Positions 13,501 to 26,059 of a stretch of 64,000 bases of DNA are shown piece by piece. Position numbers and translations under genes: made by a program. The notes beneath the pieces are model-generated. The model saw only the letters and a program-made list of their open reading frames with translations. It was not told the DNA's origin and made no database searches. Source of the DNA: Eopsaltria australis (Eukaryota; Chordata; Aves; Passeriformes; Petroicidae); contig JAVTVJ010000450.1 in the NCBI GenBank assembly GCA_034509425.1, forward strand, positions 1,364,001-1,428,000, given 5' to 3'. Every line of letters starts with the position of its first letter. Position 1 is the first letter of the stretch.

Positions 13501-16500
13501 GGGATGGGAGCATGATTTGGCCCTCAGAGATTCAAGGTCTATCTGTGTAAGATGATGTTTGGCAAGGCAGGATACAGAAATAAGTACGTGTGTTTTGGAG
13601 CAGTGTGTTGAAGGGAAAGATAGATGGGGAATAACTAGGAAGGATAATTTGTTTTCCCATATAATAAATATAAGCTGCCTCCCCCTCAAAATATCAATCA
13701 TTGGTGTAAGAAGGCTCTAAGCCAGCTGCATCCATTTAAAAGGGTTAATGTGAAAGTTTAGGATTTGTAGTACCTCTTTCTGCAGTCATTTTGTCAGGGG
13801 TGCTGGTAAGAACAAGGACTCACTGAAGGGAGGTTGAATGCTTGTCTTGTAACAGCTGCCAGCTGTGAGCCTGAAACACAGCAGGGCACCTTTCCCACCT
13901 CCTGCCTTTCCTGAGGGCTCCACACTGGTCCCAAGGAGAGACAAGGTACTGGACAGAACACTGATAATCCCATCAGACAACATCTAACCTGCCTGCTTGG
14001 GCTTTGTCTCCTGCCACCCAAGAAATAAAAGCTCCATGTGTGAGATATCAAGAGATTATAACCAGAAAACGGACAGGGATGCTCAGACAAGAAGCTTGTC
14101 TTTCAGCTAACTTTCAGGCTTGTGATTTCTGGGGGGAGCTGCAGATTGCAGTGAATTTTCACTGAGTTGTATATTAAGGGCTGAATAGGAGAAGAACTTT
14201 CTACCTCAGTAGATCCCAAACCCCACACCACTCTGTTCGTGTGGAACTCAGGCAATTACAGAACTCTAGAGCAGAAAAACCCCACTGCACCACCCCTGGA
14301 TGCTGAACTTCTCTAAGGCAAACACTGGGAGTCAAAATTAGAGGAATGGAGTTACTCAGCTAGGAAGCTGATGGTGAAACACCGAGAAGCCATAATTCCC
14401 CACATTCCTTTGCCACCAGGAAATCCTACAGCTCTTTTATAACCCACTGATAAGCCCAGGGGTAGTGCAGTTGCCCAGCTACTGAAAGGCAGTGACTCTT
14501 GCTGAACTGGGCAGCACCTGTGTGTATCTTTAAGGAGTAGCAAATAGAGCCTGCCTGGTCATCTCCAGCTACTTGTCTGCTGCATGGCACAGCACAGATC
14601 AAACCCCAAAAAACACAGCAAAAACACTGGTCTGTACAAGATACAGCAGGGAAATGAGATTACCACGTGGCACAGCAAAAATAAACCCTTGGTTCACTTG
14701 TTTTAGCTGAAGAGGAGAGGAAGACACCCATTGCCAAGAGGCTGTAGAGGATTTCTGTACAGGAAATGGTCACTTTTGACTTCACAAAGCATCTGTTGAT
14801 GTAGTCTGGGGTGCACATCATACCAGAGAAGCGTTTGCTGCTTTTCTTAAAACAAAAAGAATGAGAGGAGCTATGTTTGGTAGCTTTCTCTAGGAAATCT
14901 CAAAACATGAACAGTTACAGTTAGTCTGATCCAAAACTGTAACTGGAAGTCGGATCTACATGTAAAAGCAAAAGTCATGAATGCGTTTGATGTATTTTAA
15001 GTAAGACACTGAACCGCAGTTGTTATTTACAGATCAAAGAAGCTCCAGCAGTGTCCTGAAACAATCTAAGTGAGAAATGCCAAAATCTGATTTCATCCAT
15101 GTCCATGTGTTGCTTTGAACTGGTAATTCACAGAATTGGTCACTATATTGAACTAATTATCAAGCCTAACGCTTGCCAATTTTGACGGCTGTGCTCCCTT
15201 ATAAAAAAGTCGGGTTCGAAGGGAAGTGGAATGATATATTGGAAGATGTGCAGCCTTTATTGAGATCTGGGGAGGAAAGATAATCAATATACCAAAAAAA
15301 CCCCTTCTTGCCAAAGCCCAGACATAATTTACTTTTCTAATTAGTTACTGCGACACAGATCAGCAAAATAAATAGTTTGCATTAACCAGTACATTAAAAA
15401 AAACAAAACCAAAGTGGTTAATTCCTCCTCCCTCACAGGAAAAGTTTCTTGTAACAGTTAAGTGAAAAAATATCTATACTATCTAAAAATCTAATGAAGC
15501 CACATATTGTACATAGAAGTAAAACAGTAATTTCACAGCACAGCTTAATACATTTACATTGAAATACTAACAGCAGTGAGAAGAAACACTGATAAAGTAT
15601 TTCTGCAGGCAGGAATATAGAAGCAAAGTCTGTTCAGATATCAGTAAAGACTTAAAAATTACTTTTTTTGCCAATTACTTACTGTGATTGGAAATGATCA
15701 CAAACACTGGTTTGCCAAAGAAGTGATTTCAGGAATCACACAGCTTAGGCTATAATTAAAAAGCAATCTTTGGGAAATAGGTTATTACCATTATTTAGTG
15801 GCTAATTTGTTCGTTAATGCCTTAACAAAGCTCTCCTCTGATTGCAATGGAGGGGGAACAACTTCAAGAGGATTATTTGCTATTAAGACTTGTACTCAAT
15901 TATTGAGAGTGCTGCTGTGCTGCAATTACAATGGCAGAGGAGTCACCAGGAAAGCTGGAATGGATCCAGCCTGTGCTGCAGCCAGCAGTTCCCACATGCA
16001 GGGGCTCTGAATTTTAAGGACAACTTGCAGAATACCCTCACAAATTTGAGTGCTTGCTGATTAACAGAGAGCTGCAAGCACAGTGTTCCTTAATATCAAT
16101 CACACATTTTATTTCATGGGGATTTTCTTCCCATATTCTTCAATTCCATCTGTGAAGGAGCGGTTGCATAACTGCTGAAATGTTTAGGTAACATTTTTCA
16201 CCAATATGATACTAATTTGGTTTTCCTTCTGACAATACTTAGAAAGTATCTTCTGTCAAATTCTGTGAAGGCCATATTTAAGTCACATTACAGGAGGTAA
16301 ACATAACAGTAACTTAGAAAAATATCCCAAGTACTGACAATCTATAATTGACTCAAAGCTGCCACCACTTGTCACTATCTCCTGTAACAGTTCCTGTCCT
16401 GCTGATCAGGACAAGGAATTCAACACCTCACTAACCCCAGATTTAACTTCCATCTTGGGAAACATAACAAACAATCCTCTAGGTAACAGGACTGAGTTAA

Positions 16501-18204
16501 GAAATCCAAACTCACTCACATTTATGAACTGCTTTTCCTTCCAATAATAAGTCTTCAGACTCTTATTACTGTATTGCAATTGCAAAGACTCTCCTACAGC
16601 AAAATCTGGGAATACCTTTAACAACATCATTGAACCCGAGACATACTTTCTATGTAAAGGTTGGTTTGGGGAGCTGTTGCCCAACTGACACAGAATCTCA
16701 GGAAGCCTTCAGCTGCAGAGCAAAGCAGAGAGGCCCATTAATCATATTTATCAAGATTGTCTAGCCTGGCTTTCATGCAGTTAGGGGAAATTGCTATTCT
16801 ACTTCAGCAACAAGGAGCGAGGCTAAAACAAACTGACCTAACTGCATGGGTCACTTCCAGAAATAGAAAGGGTATCAGCAGCACAGCTGCACAGGCCAGG
16901 AGGCAAAATGCTGGGAAGGCTGGAGAAAAAGGGGTAAGAAACATCCACCCAAAACTTGTGAGGTATGTAGCCAGTGGCAGAATTAATAATGAGCTAAATT
17001 TTGCTTTAATTGACATTCAGTACATTAAAGTCAGCAAGACAAGAGTCAGTTTAAGTGCCTTATGGTCTTGCATTTCACAAGCCTCCTAAAATGTTTTATT
17101 GCACTTCAGGATTTCATATCAGCAAAAGCAAGAAGGGAGCAGATAACCTCCCACTGAGGCATGAGCATATTATTTATTCTGATGCTCATGGAGCCTTCTT
17201 TATTTGCCCCTCTTTTTACATTAGGAGACTGTACAATGCCAAATGCAAACACAGAATACAATGTACTGGCTGTTCTCCCATGGGAAAGCAGAAGTAGTAT
17301 CCTGGCTTATGATTCTCTCTCTTTTTGAGGCTTTGCTCTGTCTGAAAGAGCATTGATCTGCCTCAGTCTCCCCAGGACAGAAATCTATCCATGTCACAGA
17401 TTGTGCATCACTAGCAGCCTTTAGCTGGGAAAGATTCAAGCCTGTGATAGCCAGATCGGGCAGAGGGACCCCAGCTTTGCAGAGTGATGCCGAAACATTC
17501 AGGCCAAACTCTAGACCTGCTGGCTTTGAAAAGCAAGAACACAATTTTCACATATTCAACCAACATCAAAGAAAACGTGCAGAGCTTACACTTTATTGGC
17601 TTCCATAAAATTAACAGAAAAATAAAAGCGAGATAAGAGCCTGGTTTAATAACACTATTTCCATCTGCAGTACACACACCAGGCCTGCTTTGCTTAAGTT
17701 TCTATAAAAATTATGAAAATCATGTTACCACCCTGCTCCACCTCCCACGTGCATTTTCAACTACATTGCCACTAAGAAGTGACATGAGATTTTCAAATTA
17801 AGGTGCACACCACATTATCCCAAAGATTATAAATTTAATTGCATTTTTCTTGTAAATAGGTAAGCTAAAGAAATGCAGAACACTAACAGAAACTGATGTT
17901 GAAGTAAAATTTGAAATAGCTGAATGAAGTCTCAGCACAGATACTGCCAGATGTTTGGATCAGACATCCTCCTTTCTCTTCTTCATGGCACATGGGCAAG
18001 AATACATGGGGGACACTACAGACCTTATATAATCTATTCATATCAAATGAAAACCTCGTCAAAGCTAAAAAATAGAAACCCATAAAATCATTCCCAAGCT
18101 AAACCTCACTCCATTTCTAGTCCCTAGAAATCAACAGGGCCAGTTCCCAGAATCAAACCAACATTTCAGATGCTGAGTTTCCTTTGTAGCTGGGTTGAGG
18201 ATAA

Positions 18205-18370
18205 AAACATCGATCCCGGGATCCGCGGATTTCACCCCAAAATCGCTCCCGGGGCGCTGCTGCCCCCTGCTGTCCGACCGCGGGAAGCGCCGCAGCCACG
18301 GGAATTCACTGATTTCCCTTTTCCTGCCCAAAATGTTCACTGCAAGGATGAATTCCGACCACACGCCCGA
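18205..18370. promoter_or_regulatory. Isolated intronic CpG cluster
   Basis: About 16 CpG dinucleotides fall in about 165 bp, while flanking intron sequence has almost none. It includes CCCGGGATCCGCGG, CGACCGCGGGAAGCGCCGC and a CTCF-like motif. It could be an unmethylated regulatory element, a minor alternative or antisense promoter, or a fragment of a GC-rich repeat. Confidence 0.55.
18259..18275 (-). promoter_or_regulatory. CTCF-like motif in CpG cluster
   Basis: The minus strand reads GGACAGCAGGGGGCAGC. It agrees at 13 of 14 positions with the core CCASYAGRKGGCRS. Match by eye only. Confidence 0.6.
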
Positions 18371-19055
18371 GATTCCCCTCTGACCAAGCTAAGAAAGCTG
18401 TTTCATCTATTCCAGCCGCTAAAAACAGCCGATTCTGGCCCTTAAAATATCCTGAAGCAAGGTATGGCTTTCAGTGTTGTTTTCTTTTGAGGGGCACTTC
18501 TCCTGCACTCAAAACAGTGGGATCAATTCCTGTTTCCTGTGAGATAATAAGCAGGTAGTCTTTCAAAACAATTGAAGTATGATGTGTCTGAAGCACTTGG
18601 AAGAACTGTTCTTGTGGCACACTCTCACAAGTGCCTCTCCAGCCATTCTTCAATCACCAGCATAGCTGATAAATTACATCAGCTCTCTGCCATAGATCTG
18701 GTTTCTTTTTTGCACCTTCACCATAATCTTTGGGTTACAGATTCAACCCTTGGATTGCTGATTCTTTTAACTGTGCTTCTGTTTTTAGCAGGTGCAGAGA
18801 AACCAGGTAACAGTAGCCTAAGTATGAAAAACAAGTGCTATTAATATTGACAGCAGCGTGATCCTTCAAGTGGAAGTCGTCCACTGTAAAATCATGCTTT
18901 GGTCTACTTCAGGCAAGAATTTCATCCTTGAAAAACAGTCCTGTACTTTCAGGAAATTGCTAAATTGCTTGCTGTTCCAGACCAATCGCACACATTTACA
19001 GGACTAGTTCCTTCAGAGAGTCCAAGACCCTTGACAAGAAATTATTAAAAGCAAT

Positions 19056-19098
19056 ACCATATTTTACATATAGAAAAGTACCATTTTTACATATAGAG
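19056..19098. repeat. Short direct repeat
   Basis: Two copies of an ACCATNTTTACATATAGA-like unit stand 24 bp apart in AT-rich intron sequence. Confidence 0.65.
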
Positions 19099-22000
19099 GA
19101 ATCCTCATGTATATTTTTAGATATTTTATATGAACAGAGACCCCACACATATATATCTTTCCAGGTTTAGAGAATTACCCACTTCAGCACACACAAAGAG
19201 AAGTTGCTTTACCCACCAACAACACAGCCTTCACCAAAAACCCTCCAGTCAAACCCTCCATCAAAAACAGCCCAGCAACCCTTCAGCCATTAGAAGGATT
19301 ACTCTACAATTTAGCAAAACCCAGGAACTGAGACCTACAGAAAGAATTTAGACAGACAAAATATAGTTGCCCATGGTGGAATGCAGCTGAGGAGTTAAAA
19401 CTAAAAGCCACCACTCAGCCAAAAATGCAAACCATTGTGAAAAATGTGAAAATCAAAGCAATCAGTGTAGCAAATAGAGTTCCTAGGTTATTTAAAAAAC
19501 AAAAACAAATCAACAAAAGAAGCAAAAATATCACAACACAAAGAAAACCAGAACCTTTTCTTCACAGTATTATTTTCTTCCCAACTTGTTCTTGCCCACA
19601 GTGCTGCTACCCACCCACAAAACACATTCCTACACCATGAATGCTGCATTTGCAGAAACACTTTAGTAAGCTGCTTTGAGAATGTATGGAAATGGTATCT
19701 TTGTTGGAAGCCTGGAGCAGGACACGCTTCCTGCAAGACTCTGCTTGCACACACATTCAGCTGGAAAGAATCTGCATTATCAAATCACACACTGTGCTTT
19801 GAGTGCACATGGCTCCCCAAGTGTTTTTCTGTTCAAAGACCCCCAGATGCAAGGCTGTAGCTTTCAAAACACAGGAATGCTCTGCATATATGGAATTCTT
19901 TTCATCTGAATATACCCACTGATGTCAGAGAGATGCAGTAACTGCGTGCTCCGTTGGTAAACAGCACATTCATGGCACTAAGGATGGCTGAATTCTGCTT
20001 CTGGAGAGTTTATATGGATACTGCACCTGGCCTGAGAGTGTTCAACCAGAACACTTTGGTTGTAAACATGCTTGACTGAAAAAACTCAAAAAAACCCCAT
20101 TCCTTCCCCCTAAACTTCAAGGAATTTGCTTCAGGATTCTGTCCACCATTCGGGCGTGTCACAAAACCTATTTCCCACAACTGGTAAATTAGGAGAACCA
20201 GGGTTATTGTGTAGTCTGTAAAAGTCATTTACAACTGCTTTGTGAGATCTCCATTTTCATCTGCAAGTACTATTCCAGCATTTGCAGGGAGAAGGTAATG
20301 AGCACAACCTACAGCAGCAGAGTTATTCATTTTATCCATTTATTGGTGTTCCAGGTCACAAGTTTGGGTGTGCCTGAGTCCTCATTCCAGAGCAAGGACT
20401 TGTCTCCTGCTCCTACCCCTCAGGAATTCCTTTAACCCTCACAGCCCCCTCAGAATGAAAATCCCTTAAATATTGATACCTAGGATGATACAAGAGCTGA
20501 TACAACTCCAGTGATGGGCTTTGCAAGACAAAGTGATGTTAGAGTGGGAAGCAGGGACTTATTTTTCAACTTCCTCCCATTAATCCTGAAGTCACAAAAG
20601 CTCTGCACAATTTTCCACAAAGCTCGTTAATCCATTTTACAGCCCCCATCCCTTTCATGAGACTGCTGATGGAAACACCCAAGCCAAAGAAATGCTGGCT
20701 GCTCAGTAAAAGTCAAAACCCAGTGTTACAGCTCCTGCCTGGCAAATTCCTGGTTAAACCTAACCTGTCTAGAGTCACAAAATAACATAAAGCCAGCTTG
20801 GTTTTCCAGAAGGTAACAAAAGACAGATACTGCACATATTTCACTAAGGAGGATGTTTATTTTTCCAAATATTGTATTAAGATAGTGTCCTGTTTGCCTA
20901 TTTCTATCGACATCTGCTGTTTAATACACAGAGAATGACAAAAGATCAAAGTTTTAATTGTGCAAGTGAAAGAATGTATTAATAACATTCTTTCTGTCCT
21001 ACAGCAACAGAGATAAACTTTAAAAAAAAAACCTCTCTAACAGCTCAGAGAGCAGGATATTTATACAAAGATGTCCTAACAAAAGAAAAGCATGCGAAAA
21101 CTACCTTAAATGGATAAACAAACTGGGCTCCCTGTTTGCAGTGTGCCCTAACGAGCTCAGCCCTCAGAAATCCCCTCCAACCCTCAGTCAACAGGGTCAA
21201 CATAGCTCAGCTGGGTTTGAATTTTTATACAAACCTCCCTCAAAATCCTTTGTTCACTAGCCCTTTAAAATTAGGAAAATGCAAGCAGGTGTGCCCTTAA
21301 GGCCCATTTTGCTGCTAGTTGCTTTAGTTTCCCTCTCCCAGATATTAAGTTGTTTAGGAAAAGGGTTTTTTGTTTGTTTTTTCACTTCTAGCTCCTTCCT
21401 CATCTGCAAAGGCTGCAGTGCAGGTCCTCCACAGCCCTTTGGAGATACACCTTGTAGCAGGACAGCAGTTCTGTGGAGCACCTACAACAAGCAGTACCTG
21501 CTCCTCAGGAGATGCTGTTTCTCCTTGGCTCTCTGGGGTTTGCTGCTGTCACTGCTGCCACTCACAAAGTGAGTTCACTCCCTTTGAACTGGCTGTCCCT
21601 CTCCTCCCAGAGTTATCCTATGAGTCCCTCCCTCCCAGGACAGCAGCAGCTGCCTTTATCCACTCAAGGCTCTGCCTTGCACATACTAAAGGGAAAAATA
21701 CAAACACACAAACCCCAAACCAACCCAGAGCTGCACTAACTGAGAGAACTGAGACTCCCCAAAGTGGCAACTCAGCTGTCTCACCTCTATGAGACATAAG
21801 CACCTAAAGCAAGGCCAGCAGCGTGTGGTTCCCAAGTGGGATCAGGTTTGTCAGGGGTTTCCTTTCAAACCAAGAGCTCTGAGTTCTGAAACATTGACAA
21901 GAAAAGCATCACTGCCATCTCCACCTGAATGGGGACTAACACAAGCAGGGTTTGAATTGTCTCAGAAAAGTCTTCTCAGAGGACAAGCTCAGCCAGGGCC

Positions 22001-24944
22001 ACCTGCACAGCAAAGACTGACATTTGAAAGTGACTCTCAGTCTCCTTCCAAGACATCTGTGAGTTACAGAGCCACTCATTCTCCATTCCCTTTGTCTTTA
22101 AGAAAGTTTAATACTAATTTAGCTCCTTTTGAATCTACTTCCAAGCTAGAGGCCAGTCCATCTGCAATATTTTTACAAGTGACAAACTGGATTAAAAGCA
22201 CACAGAACACCCACTCTGGACTCACTCCCTTCTCCCAAACCATGGTAATTCAGGACAGAAGGGACACCAGATTGACTGTGAAACTGCAACCTGCACACAG
22301 ACATGCCAGTGAAGTAACTCACTGTACACAGGGAAAGTGGACAAAGCACTTCCTTTTCTTTTGTGCTGTCCCCTCATTTCTAACAACGTCCTCTAAGACA
22401 TCTGCTGGAGTCCTGTAACATGAACGGAAATAGAAGAGCTCCAATGGGAACTCAGGGGTTTCTTTCTTTTTCCCATGAACTGAACATTATGGAATTTTAA
22501 CAGATGTTCTACTTGGTCATAGTTAATAAAATGAATTATGCAGGAATTAAAAATCTGGCTCCATTTGCTTATATGAGATCTCAGCAGTAGAACTCCATTC
22601 CCATTTAGGAATTCTAAAGGATTTGCAGTGGATTTATAGTCTGCTCCTGCCTTATTAAGAGATGGCTGGAAATTTTACCAGTTAACTTGTCTCTGCTGTG
22701 GAAAAGGTGAATAAATTTACCTGTTCATTGACTGATCTTAGTAGCATGATCCAGTTTCCACAGTGGTGCACACTGGCACACTACAGCCAAAGGAAGGGGC
22801 AATTCTCACTTGGATTTGCTTTGGAAATGACATCATGGGAATTCCACATCATTTCACAGCCTATGATTCCTGCCATTTATTCAAAGTCTCATTGAGCAAC
22901 CTAATAACCATACTCCCACTTTGTGCTTTATTACAAAAGCCTTCCTCTTGGAGCACAGATGTCTCTTTCAGGCTTCTACTGCCAACAGAATGATGCACTG
23001 GACCTCACCTCCCTTTCCATTTTAGGATTAGTTCAGTGTAACTACATCAAAGGAATATGTAGAGACCAAACTGTAATGTGAGAGAAGAGGCACCAAAAAG
23101 GTGAAAAGAGTCACAGCCAGAAGTTTCAAGCCTGAAGGTTCACTCAAAGTTATTTCCAAAAGCATTGCGTATTCAGCCATATTCTTTCTCTTCTAATATC
23201 CATCTGTTCAGAAAGCATTCTGAGAAGAGAAAGGGGGTAAGCCAGAGTGACAATCAAAACTGAAGGATGAAACAACTACCTTGCACCAGCACAGCAGCTA
23301 AAGACAGTTACATGGAGCAGAGCAAGGTTATCCTGAAGAGATCTGCTATGCTAAAGCAAGAAGATGGAGCTTCCACACCACACTCCATTTATAAACTGAC
23401 TTATTTTCACTGAAATTCAATCAATTGGCAAGCAGATTTCTGTCCAGAAATCTGCTTGATATAATACACAAAATTTTGTCCCAACGCAACAGTTAAAATT
23501 AACCTTTCTTAAATTGTAGCTCAAGAACTTTGCCAGCACAAGAATATAATCATCTGAAAAGCATCACTATTCCCAGCCTCTTCCAAATTCTTTTAATAGA
23601 AAATCATGTATTGAAGACCCTCTATCCAAAAATTCCCACTCCATTACAACTAAACAAAGGGGCTTGTGTAGGTAGAGAACCAAAGCATGTAAACAAACCT
23701 TGGAAGTATAAAAGTCAGCTGGAATTAAGTATCAGCCTATATATGCTATGTAGCTACCTGGATGTCCAATAATGAATTAATACAGATTTTTATTTGAAAC
23801 TAAAGACCCTAAAGGAAAAAGTGTACTCACAGAGAAAGAAAAATACCAAGATTAAATGTCAGGTTTACAGCAGCTCCAGCAAAAAGCTGCTGTTACTGAA
23901 GTGGACATTGCTTTACAAAATTTAGTGTCAGAAAAATGCATCAGTCTTAACAGTATTAAATTCAAAGTTTTTTTTTCTTTTAAAGCATCACCTATGATTT
24001 GTTTCATTTTGAAGAGAAAGCACATTTCATTTGGTAATCATTTATTTCTCATTCTATTGGACAGATTCTCCCAAAAAGCAATACTTCAACTGAAATCAGT
24101 TCTGAAGGATCTTTTATGAATATACATAATGGAGAGGACCCCCATTAAATTTCCAACAAAGTGTTGCCATTTTGAGTAAACAAAGTTATCTCAGCAGGGT
24201 CACACACTGTGCCATGAATATGGTCTGCAAATTAATTACCACCCTGACATATGTCAAAACAAATTTTAAGGAGAATAGCACACAGTAGCAACCATGTGCT
24301 TTATCTACCTGTTAGTATGCAAAATCTGTACTCAATGGGATCTAAATTTATTCATTTATTCAGAAACCCTCAGAGAAATCAAAATGATTCGTATTCATTC
24401 GCCTTTTCTGCCCGTCTGCAAATGAAATCTGAGTGAATAACACGTTTAGTGAGCCAGAAAATAAGTACAGGACAAAGCTGTGGTGGGGGTTACATTTCAG
24501 AAAAGCAGGTGTCATCTCTGCACAGATAAGTAATTTTTTAAACACTCAAAACTGCTGAAATAGACCGTAGTGCATTAGCATTTGTCAGCACTTTAAGGAG
24601 CACTAAGTTTGGTGTTCTTATTTTAGGTAATAAAAAATCTTTATTCTGTACTTGTAACAAGTGCTGGCCATCATAACTGTCCTGAAAAGAGTTTTCAGCC
24701 TGAAGTAAGGCTTTTGAAAGCAGAGCTATTGAGTGAAGATTAAAAAGCCTCTGCAACTGGCTTTATTATCAATGGCAACACAGACAACAGATCTGTGCCT
24801 GTGTTTAAACAAAGGAGAGAAGATCCAAACCTACTTTATTCACTTGAGCTACATAAGGAGAAGACAAACCCACACACCCCACATCAAACTTGTCACAGAG
24901 AGAGCCCTTCCTGGCACCAGTGCCTGTGTCCAGTTCCATGCCAG

Positions 24945-25138
24945 GAAAGAATTCCTCCCTGTGAGGGCGGGGAAGCCCTGGCACAGGGTGCCCAGAGAAG
25001 CTGTGGCTGCTCCATCCCTGGAAGTGTCCAAGGCCAGGCTGGACAGGGCTTGGAGCACCCTGGGACAGTGGAAGGTGAGGGGTGGAACAAGATGGGTTTT
25101 AAGGTCCTTTCCAACCCAAACCTTTCTGTGATTTTATG
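24945..25138 (+). mobile_element. CR1 LINE 3' fragment (plus strand)
   Basis: Recognisable blocks are GGAAAGAATTCCTCCCTGTG, CACAGGGTGCCCAGAGAAGC, CCATCCCTGGAAGTGTCCAA and the 3' end AAGGTCCTTTCCAACCCAAA with a TTCTGTGATTTTATG tail. This is a 5'-truncated CR1 pointing right, antisense to SLC25A26, about 0.9 kb beyond exon 5. Confidence 0.92.
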
Positions 25139-25408
25139 TTTTCCGAGGAACCAAGCCTGATCTCTCTATTTGAGGCACACATACATGATGTTTTGTCCAA
25201 AGATGACCTCCTGGGATCTGATATTGAAACCATTTTAGACTGGGAGTTTATCAGTAGGTTTTTCTACTTCTTTCATAATCTGCCCTCAGTCCACACAGCA
25301 TATCAAACACTTCCATGACACTGATCCTGGAATTCACAGTACATTTATAAAAAGATTTTGGTTTAGGAACGATTTTCTTCCAAGCAGGTCAAAATATTTT
25401 TAGCCCTG

Positions 25409-25423
25409 TTTTTTTTTTTTTTT
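25409..25423. repeat. T15 homopolymer
   Basis: Fifteen T followed by CTAACAG. On the plus strand it mimics a pyrimidine tract and splice acceptor, but the gene is on the other strand. Confidence 0.8.
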
Positions 25424-25970
25424 CTAACAGTGAAATTCTTCTGATTTAGAGTTAACTAATGCCATATCAAATTTACAGACTGGGTGACTAAATGCATTTC
25501 TTTCACACATTAAAAAAAAAAGAGAAAGGACAATCCTCTCTATATACAGATGACAAATAATCCCTTGGCATCTGCTGATGAATATATTTAAAGAAAGCCT
25601 AAATCTGTCTGTGCTAAACTTGGCCTGATGCCACCAGTTCACCATTGTTGGCATATATAGTTCACATGATGCAATCACAAGACCTGAGAAAGTTTCCAGT
25701 ACTTTAATTTATGGTTTTCTCATGTTAACATATACCTTCCCATCCTTTTTCAATTTAGCAGCAGCAGAATTGGGAGACAGGATGGCAAATGAATGTTTGC
25801 ATGTATCAAAGGTTTTCTTAGTATCACTATCAGTATTCAATTCAAATTACAGGCTGGTAACTTAGCTAGAATAAAATATGCTGGGATTTAGAGCTTAAGG
25901 TTAGAGCAGCTGATCTCAATTGTAGTATTATCTCTTGTCAGAAACCTAAGTAAGGCAAAGGAAGCAATTG

Positions 25971-25984
25971 AAAAAAAAAAAAAA
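25971..25984. repeat. A14 homopolymer
   Basis: Fourteen A residues, some 27 bp beyond the exon 5 donor on its intron side. Confidence 0.8.
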
Positions 25985-26011
25985 CAAAAGAGAAAAAGAC
26001 AAGTGTTTTAC

Positions 26012-26059
26012 CTCTCTTAATACTGTGCTTTTATAGCCCCGATAAAGTCCTTGAATACC
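26012..26059 (-). CDS. SLC25A26: SLC25A26 coding exon 5 (48-nt micro-exon)
   Basis: The exon encodes [16 protein letters not shown] (residues 136-151), which matches the mammalian protein at every residue as I know it. It is 16 codons, phase 0 on both sides, between the acceptor GGTTTACAG and a donor GTAAAACAC that departs from the usual GTRAGT. It completes the matrix-side motif E-G-x4-Y-R-G of repeat 2 and leads into helix 4. Because it is short and symmetric, skipping it would keep frame but remove the matrix motif. No later exon was recognised between here and position 1. Confidence 0.96.

Larger units (their letters stand above)
1..26011 (-). other. SLC25A26 intron 5 (left end outside the window)
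   Basis: From the exon 5 donor GTAAAACAC at 26011 leftwards no exon for the expected continuation (helix 4, repeat 3 with PLDVAK) was found by eye. The stretch is therefore read as intron and exceeds 26 kb. It holds a CR1 tail (1606-1710), an A/T and T tract (9200-9236), a CpG cluster with CTCF-like motif (18205-18370), small direct repeats (19056-19098), a CR1 fragment (24945-25138), and T15 and A14 tracts (25409, 25971). A missed short exon cannot be ruled out. Confidence 0.75.

Noticed and set aside
15213..15219. GGTTCGA, like a tRNA internal B box
   Set aside because: No A box at the right distance, no cloverleaf pairing and no terminator T run in place.
21789..22418. Longest open frame in the window (209 codons, plus strand)
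   Set aside because: It lies in intron 5 antisense to the gene, has no recognisable domain and low-complexity Ser/Thr-rich composition, and similar frames open in parallel next to it. Consistent with chance.
25409..25430. T15-CTAACAG, a perfect-looking plus-strand splice acceptor
   Set aside because: No plus-strand exon follows, and the only gene here is on the minus strand.
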